From: JBDSYA01 sp039925865
GTDB lineage: Bacteria; Bacteroidota; Ignavibacteria; Tepidaquicellales; Tepidaquicellaceae
Assembly: GCA_039925865.1 (NCBI GenBank)
Contig: JBDSYA010000004.1
Coordinates: forward strand, 1-18,645
Length of the DNA: 18,645 bases
Direction of reading: 5' to 3'
A program made the position numbers and the translations under genes. Of this stretch, positions 15,444 to 18,645 are shown piece by piece (the first letter of the stretch is position 1; the number at the start of each line of letters is the position of its first letter). Under the pieces are notes generated by a model. It made no database searches and had not been told where the DNA came from. It saw only the letters and a list, made by a program, of their open reading frames with translations.

Positions 15444-16274
15444 ATGACTCCCCTTAAAATTCTTATGTGCAAACCTGAATATTTCGAAGTAAATTATTCC
15501 GGAAATGAGTTTATGAAAAATAATATCGATAACGTTAACATTGAATCTGTTATGAAGCAATGGACTGAACTAAAATTGATTTATGAAGACCTTGGTTTTG
15601 AAGTAAATTTGATTGATCCTGTAAAAGGGTTAGTTGATATGGTATTCACTGCCAATCAATCACTGCCATTTATTGATGAAAAAGATAACAAGAAGGTGAT
15701 CTTAAGTATAATGAAAAATGATCAGCGCAAAGAAGAAGTAAAATATTTTAAAGATTTTTATGAAAAAAATCAATATCAGGTGATTGAACTTCCTTCGGAA
15801 GTCGAATATTTTGAATCTATGGGTGACGCTGTGATAGATTATGAAAGAAATATTTTATTCGGAGGATATGGATACAGAACTCAACAATTGGCTTACGATG
15901 AAATTTCTAAGTATACTAACTTTAAAGTGGTTAAGCTGAAACTTATAAATCCGGTTCTATATCATTTAGATACATGCTTTTCAATTTTTAATAAATATAC
16001 ATGTGTGATTGCAGCTTCCGCATTTGGTGATGAAGATCAATTTACAATAAGGAAACACTTTGAAAATGTAATAGAATCAGATGAAGAGGAGAATTTAAAA
16101 TTCTTTGTCTGCAATTGCCATTGTCCCGATGGTAAAAATGTGATTGTTCAAAAAGGCAGTGTGAAATTCAAAGGTGACATAATAAAAACCGGCTTCAACA
16201 TTATTGAAGTTGAAACCGGTGAATTTATGAAATCCGGTGGAAGTGTATTTTGCATGAAACTTATGATGTTTTAG
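15444..16274 (+). CDS. Guanidino-group modifying enzyme, DDAH/arginine-deiminase-like
   Basis: A 276-residue protein of the amidinotransferase/DDAH superfamily (pentein fold). Expected active-site elements are in order: D65 in VDMVFTANQ, E124 and D128 in FESMGDAV, H174 in LYHLDTCFS, and the nucleophile C270 in GGSVFCM near the C-terminus. Family enzymes hydrolyse or transfer the guanidino group of arginine, methylarginine or related compounds. The closest match by eye is dimethylarginine dimethylaminohydrolase-like bacterial proteins of unclear substrate. An additional CNCHC stretch (C223, C225, C227) is not part of the known active site. It stands alone between divergent paaG and convergent ssb, so context gives no substrate. 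The leader is A/T-rich with no evident Shine-Dalgarno. Confidence 0.82.
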   Translation: MTPLKILMCKPEYFEVNYSGNEFMKNNIDNVNIESVMKQWTELKLIYEDLGFEVNLIDPVKGLVDMVFTANQSLPFIDEKDNKKVILSIMKNDQRKEEVKYFKDFYEKNQYQVIELPSEVEYFESMGDAVIDYERNILFGGYGYRTQQLAYDEISKYTNFKVVKLKLINPVLYHLDTCFSIFNKYTCVIAASAFGDEDQFTIRKHFENVIESDEEENLKFFVCNCHCPDGKNVIVQKGSVKFKGDIIKTGFNIIEVETGEFMKSGGSVFCMKLMMF

Positions 16275-16323
16275 TTAATATCCTAAGCTCTCACCCAATG
16301 ACTATATTTTATTACTTACAGAC

Positions 16324-16740
16324 TTAAAACGGCAGATCATCATCTGTACTTTCTGATTTGACCCCTTCAGTTTGTTTTTCAAGAGTACCATTTTCACCTG
16401 AAGATGCGCCTTTAGAATCAAGCATAACCATTTCATTCAAAACAATTTTGGTGAAATAATTCTTTTTCCCGTCCTTTTCATAACTGTCAGTCTGGATCTT
16501 TCCCTCAAGATAAACTTTGCTTCCTTTTTTCAGATACTGAGAACAAATTTCACCTAATTTTCTCCAGGCAGTAATGTTATGCCATTCAGTTTTTTCCACC
16601 CAGTTACCGTCATCTCCTTTATAGGATTCATTTGTTGCAAGTGTAAATTTACAAACTGCAACACCTGATGGGGTGTATGAAAGTTCGGGATCTTTTCCCA
16701 AATGCCCGATGAGTAGTACTTTGTTTAGACCTTTAGCCAT
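16324..16740 (-). CDS. ssb: Single-stranded DNA-binding protein
   Basis: A 138-residue SSB. The OB-fold is intact from NKVLLIGHLGKDPELSYTPS and the strand-turn-strand containing FTLATNES, to WHNITAWRKLGEICSQYLKKGSKVYLEGKIQTDSY and the YFTKIVLNEMVML strand (to about residue 108). A short, Gly/Ser/Thr-rich linker leads to the acidic C-terminal tip DDDLPF, which docks SSB partner proteins. It binds ssDNA during replication, repair and recombination, usually as a tetramer. It is a normal-length housekeeping-type SSB, though whether it is the only one in the genome is unknown. It begins 31 bases after a beta-propeller gene on the same strand and has an excellent Shine-Dalgarno. Confidence 0.97.
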   Translation of the reverse strand: MAKGLNKVLLIGHLGKDPELSYTPSGVAVCKFTLATNESYKGDDGNWVEKTEWHNITAWRKLGEICSQYLKKGSKVYLEGKIQTDSYEKDGKKNYFTKIVLNEMVMLDSKGASSGENGTLEKQTEGVKSESTDDDLPF

Positions 16741-16746
16741 TTTTAA

Positions 16747-16754
16747 GCTCCTTT
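16747..16754 (-). promoter_or_regulatory. Strong Shine-Dalgarno of ssb
   Basis: On the minus strand AAAGGAGC lies just before the ssb ATG, with the AGGAG core 7 bases from the start codon. It fixes the ssb start and stands out, because most other genes in the window have A/T-rich leaders without such a site. Confidence 0.75.
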
Positions 16755-16771
16755 CTCTTTTAAATTCTCTT

Positions 16772-17617
16772 TTAATCTTCCTGCCATAAACTTAAACTAT
16801 TTTTCCCCAGCAGAAAATACTTTTTATTGTTTAAGACTAAAAAATCCCTAATTTTTTGCTTTAACTGATTTCGGGGAATTTTCTTTTTTCCTGCTAATGA
16901 GTTTTTATCAAGATCATACATAATCAGCTCTTTACCGTTAAACATATAAAGGATGTTTCCCTGGATCGTGAACGTTTCGAGTCCGTCAACAGTAAGAGTG
17001 CTCACGTAATTACCAAGATTATCAAATCTGACAATAGCCTTCAGCTCTTTATCCAAAACATAAATAAAATTCTTCTGATCTTTTAACAATTTTACAGGCC
17101 TTGATAACTGCCCTTTACCGGAAGTGTAATCACCAAATATATTAGTGGGATTTCTACCGTCTTTGTACACAATGATTCTGTTATTGTCACCGTCTATTAC
17201 ATAAATTTCCCGTGCATTTAAAACCAACGTTGCAACAGGATTATTGAATTGTAGCTCAGAAGGAAAATCAATGAGATTAGTTTTTAATGCAGCAATGGGA
17301 TTTAATTCAAGATCAAATCTCTGTACCCATTTATTTTTTCCATCTGAAATAAAAATACCAAGTCCCGATGAACCATCAATATATGTCGGAGAATCAAATT
17401 GCCCCGGCTCCCAGCCCTGCTTTCCATTGCGTTTAATGTAAGTAAGATTACTATTAAATTTTACAACTTCATTTGCATCCGCATCAAGCACATATATATT
17501 TTCTTTTGCATCTGTTGTAATAGAAACAGCATTGGTAAATCCCCGGATCTCATTTTTTTTTATCAGTGTGCTGTCACTTCCCATCATCAAAAAATTGAGC
17601 ACTAAAAGTAATATCAT
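16772..17617 (-). CDS. NHL-like beta-propeller protein, probably exported
   Basis: A 281-residue protein with repeated strands of the NHL/6-bladed type: AVSITTDAKENIYVLDADANEVVKF, then GIFISDGKNKWVQRFDLE, EIYVIDGDNNRIIVYKDG and FIYVLDKELKAIVRFDNLG, each ending in a D-x-x-x-x-x-h-h-x-(F/Y) blade pattern. The first 13 residues, MILLLVLNFLMMG, are very hydrophobic and probably a short signal peptide or anchor, but they lack the usual basic residues. The frame has a stop just before the ATG at 17617, so no longer start is available. Propellers of this kind are mostly binding scaffolds; no enzyme motif is visible and the partner is unknown. It lies between a DUF1207-like membrane protein and ssb, all on the same strand. 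Confidence 0.82.
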   Translation of the reverse strand: MILLLVLNFLMMGSDSTLIKKNEIRGFTNAVSITTDAKENIYVLDADANEVVKFNSNLTYIKRNGKQGWEPGQFDSPTYIDGSSGLGIFISDGKNKWVQRFDLELNPIAALKTNLIDFPSELQFNNPVATLVLNAREIYVIDGDNNRIIVYKDGRNPTNIFGDYTSGKGQLSRPVKLLKDQKNFIYVLDKELKAIVRFDNLGNYVSTLTVDGLETFTIQGNILYMFNGKELIMYDLDKNSLAGKKKIPRNQLKQKIRDFLVLNNKKYFLLGKNSLSLWQED

Positions 17618-17710
17618 ATTCTATAATTTGTTAATTTTCAAATAGATGACTTATAACAATATTTAAAATTCTCATGTATAACTTTGACTATCATATTTTA
17701 TCCCCAATGG

Positions 17711-18565
17711 TCAAAATTTGAATTTTAAACCTATTCCTTTATTATTTAAATATTTGCCGTAATATTGACCACGATAGTCCTGCCCATCGTAATAAGTAAA
17801 AAATATATTAACTCTCCTTGAATTTTTCCTGCCAATTGAAATTCCGCCTTCAAAGTTCTCATTCAAATTTGATCTCGAATTTACAGAAGCAAAATTCAGA
17901 TCATTGGAAATATATAAACTCATAATTCCCGAAAGAAAATAATTTAATTCAATTCCAAACCGCCCTGAAACTACTGAAAGCTCTTTAGGAATAGAATGTA
18001 TAATAAAATTCACCGCGACCAGGTTTTTCAGAAACAGCTTTTTTGACAGATCAACTTCTAAAACTGTTGCGAAATCTATAAACTCTTTGCTAAATACAAA
18101 AGGTTTAAATATAGTATCACTTCTTTCGTAAATATGTCCGTCTTCAAAGTGTGATGAAATATGTGAAATCCGAAGGCGGTTAAACAAAACTGATCTGCCG
18201 GAAATCCTTTTCTTCATATTAAAATTTACACCAAATAAATAATCAATTGCATCAACAGGGAATTTAAAATTACTCTCACTTCTTAAGTTGGAAGTTGTAA
18301 AAAAATCAACGCCTAATGAATAATCATAATTAAAACTCCTGTACCCGATCATGTCAAAAGATACTCCGATATCCAGTTTGAGATTTTTCTTATCGGTGAA
18401 TTTGATCACACCGATCTTTGATTCAATAATACTTGACTCTGTCGGGATGAACAGCAGATTGGAAGTGAAGAAATATAGGCTGTCTTTACTGTTGTTGGTG
18501 TTTATTGAATATAAATTATGTGATGTGAATATCGGTAATAATAAGAGCAGAATTATTTTTTTCAC
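17711..18565 (-). CDS. Outer-membrane-type protein, DUF1207-like
   Basis: A 284-residue protein with a clear signal peptide (MKKIILLLLLPIFTSHNLYS, cleavage near residue 20). The rest alternates amphipathic beta-strands and ends with the aromatic strand NKGIGLKFKF, as expected of an outer-membrane beta-barrel. Motifs like ISHISSHFEDG (about residues 132-142) and YYDGQDYRGQYYG (about 257-269) resemble DUF1207 proteins, a family of uncharacterised exported proteins. The sequence shows no enzyme active site. Its gene starts 5 bases after the end of another minus-strand gene that enters from the right edge, suggesting an operon. The NHL-type protein gene follows after 93 bases. Confidence 0.85.
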   Translation of the reverse strand: MKKIILLLLLPIFTSHNLYSINTNNSKDSLYFFTSNLLFIPTESSIIESKIGVIKFTDKKNLKLDIGVSFDMIGYRSFNYDYSLGVDFFTTSNLRSESNFKFPVDAIDYLFGVNFNMKKRISGRSVLFNRLRISHISSHFEDGHIYERSDTIFKPFVFSKEFIDFATVLEVDLSKKLFLKNLVAVNFIIHSIPKELSVVSGRFGIELNYFLSGIMSLYISNDLNFASVNSRSNLNENFEGGISIGRKNSRRVNIFFTYYDGQDYRGQYYGKYLNNKGIGLKFKF

Positions 18566-18570
18566 TGCGC

Positions 18571-18645
18571 TTAATTTAACCTTCTCCTGTTTTTCAGATA
18601 ATCAACAAATATATTCTGACCAAGCTTATCAAGATCTGAATAATA
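18571..18645 (-). CDS. C-terminal tail of an unidentified gene entering from the right edge
   Basis: The open frame on the minus strand gives 24 residues, YYSDLDKLGQNIFVDYLKNR then RRLN and a TAA at 18573-18571. No start is in the window. The gap to the DUF1207-like gene is 5 bases, so it is probably the upstream partner in the same operon. I do not recognise the family from so short a tail; the highly basic end is the only distinguishing feature. Confidence 0.65.
   Translation of the reverse strand, partial: YYSDLDKLGQNIFVDYLKNRRRLN

Noticed and set aside
1..18645. CRISPR arrays, tRNA or rRNA genes, phage or integrase genes
   Set aside because: No regularly spaced repeats, no cloverleaf-like sequences and no recombinase or phage proteins were found.

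Overview
The window is AT-rich and gene-dense. It looks like a chromosomal segment from the Bacteroidota/Ignavibacteriota (FCB) side of the bacteria. The reasons are A/T-rich leaders mostly lacking Shine-Dalgarno sequences, candidate TTG starts, sites resembling the Bacteroidota -33/-7 promoter (TTTG ... TAnnTTTG), a paaB-type protein with an N-terminal extension, and a DUF1207-like outer-membrane protein. The lineage is an inference from gene style; there is no rRNA or tRNA in the window to fix it.

Left part (1-4463, minus strand): the first codons of a gene running off the left edge (possibly trigger factor), a non-coding stretch holding a short element with imperfect terminal inverted repeats, and a small unknown gene. 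Then comes a phenylacetyl-CoA epoxidase operon transcribed paaA, antitoxin, PIN toxin, paaB, paaC, paaD. A two-gene PIN-domain toxin-antitoxin cassette sits inside the operon between the genes for the catalytic subunit PaaA and its partner PaaB. The cassette overlaps paaB by one base (TAATG) and follows paaA by 7 bases. No PaaE reductase is present nearby. A PaaG-like isomerase/hydratase, which acts on the epoxidase product, lies alone about 10 kb away at 14437-15216.

Middle (4681-7795): a 511-residue helical protein of unknown function and a class I SAM methyltransferase on the plus strand, and a TerC-family membrane protein on the minus strand.

Efflux operon (8028-14302, plus strand): a TetR regulator followed by a TolC-like outer-membrane channel, a lipoprotein membrane-fusion protein and an RND pump permease. 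The gaps of 14, 34 and 38 bases suggest one transcript. A 7-bp inverted repeat sits immediately after a Bacteroidota-like promoter upstream of the TetR gene, a good candidate for an autoregulatory operator.

Right part (14437-18645): paaG (minus), a DDAH-like guanidino-modifying enzyme (plus), and a minus-strand group reading from the right edge: an unknown gene tail, a DUF1207-like outer-membrane protein, a secreted NHL-type beta-propeller, and single-stranded DNA-binding protein. ssb carries the one clear canonical Shine-Dalgarno sequence noticed here.

Nothing seen is a clearly new large system. The most unusual feature is the toxin-antitoxin cassette embedded in and translationally interlocked with a catabolic oxygenase operon.
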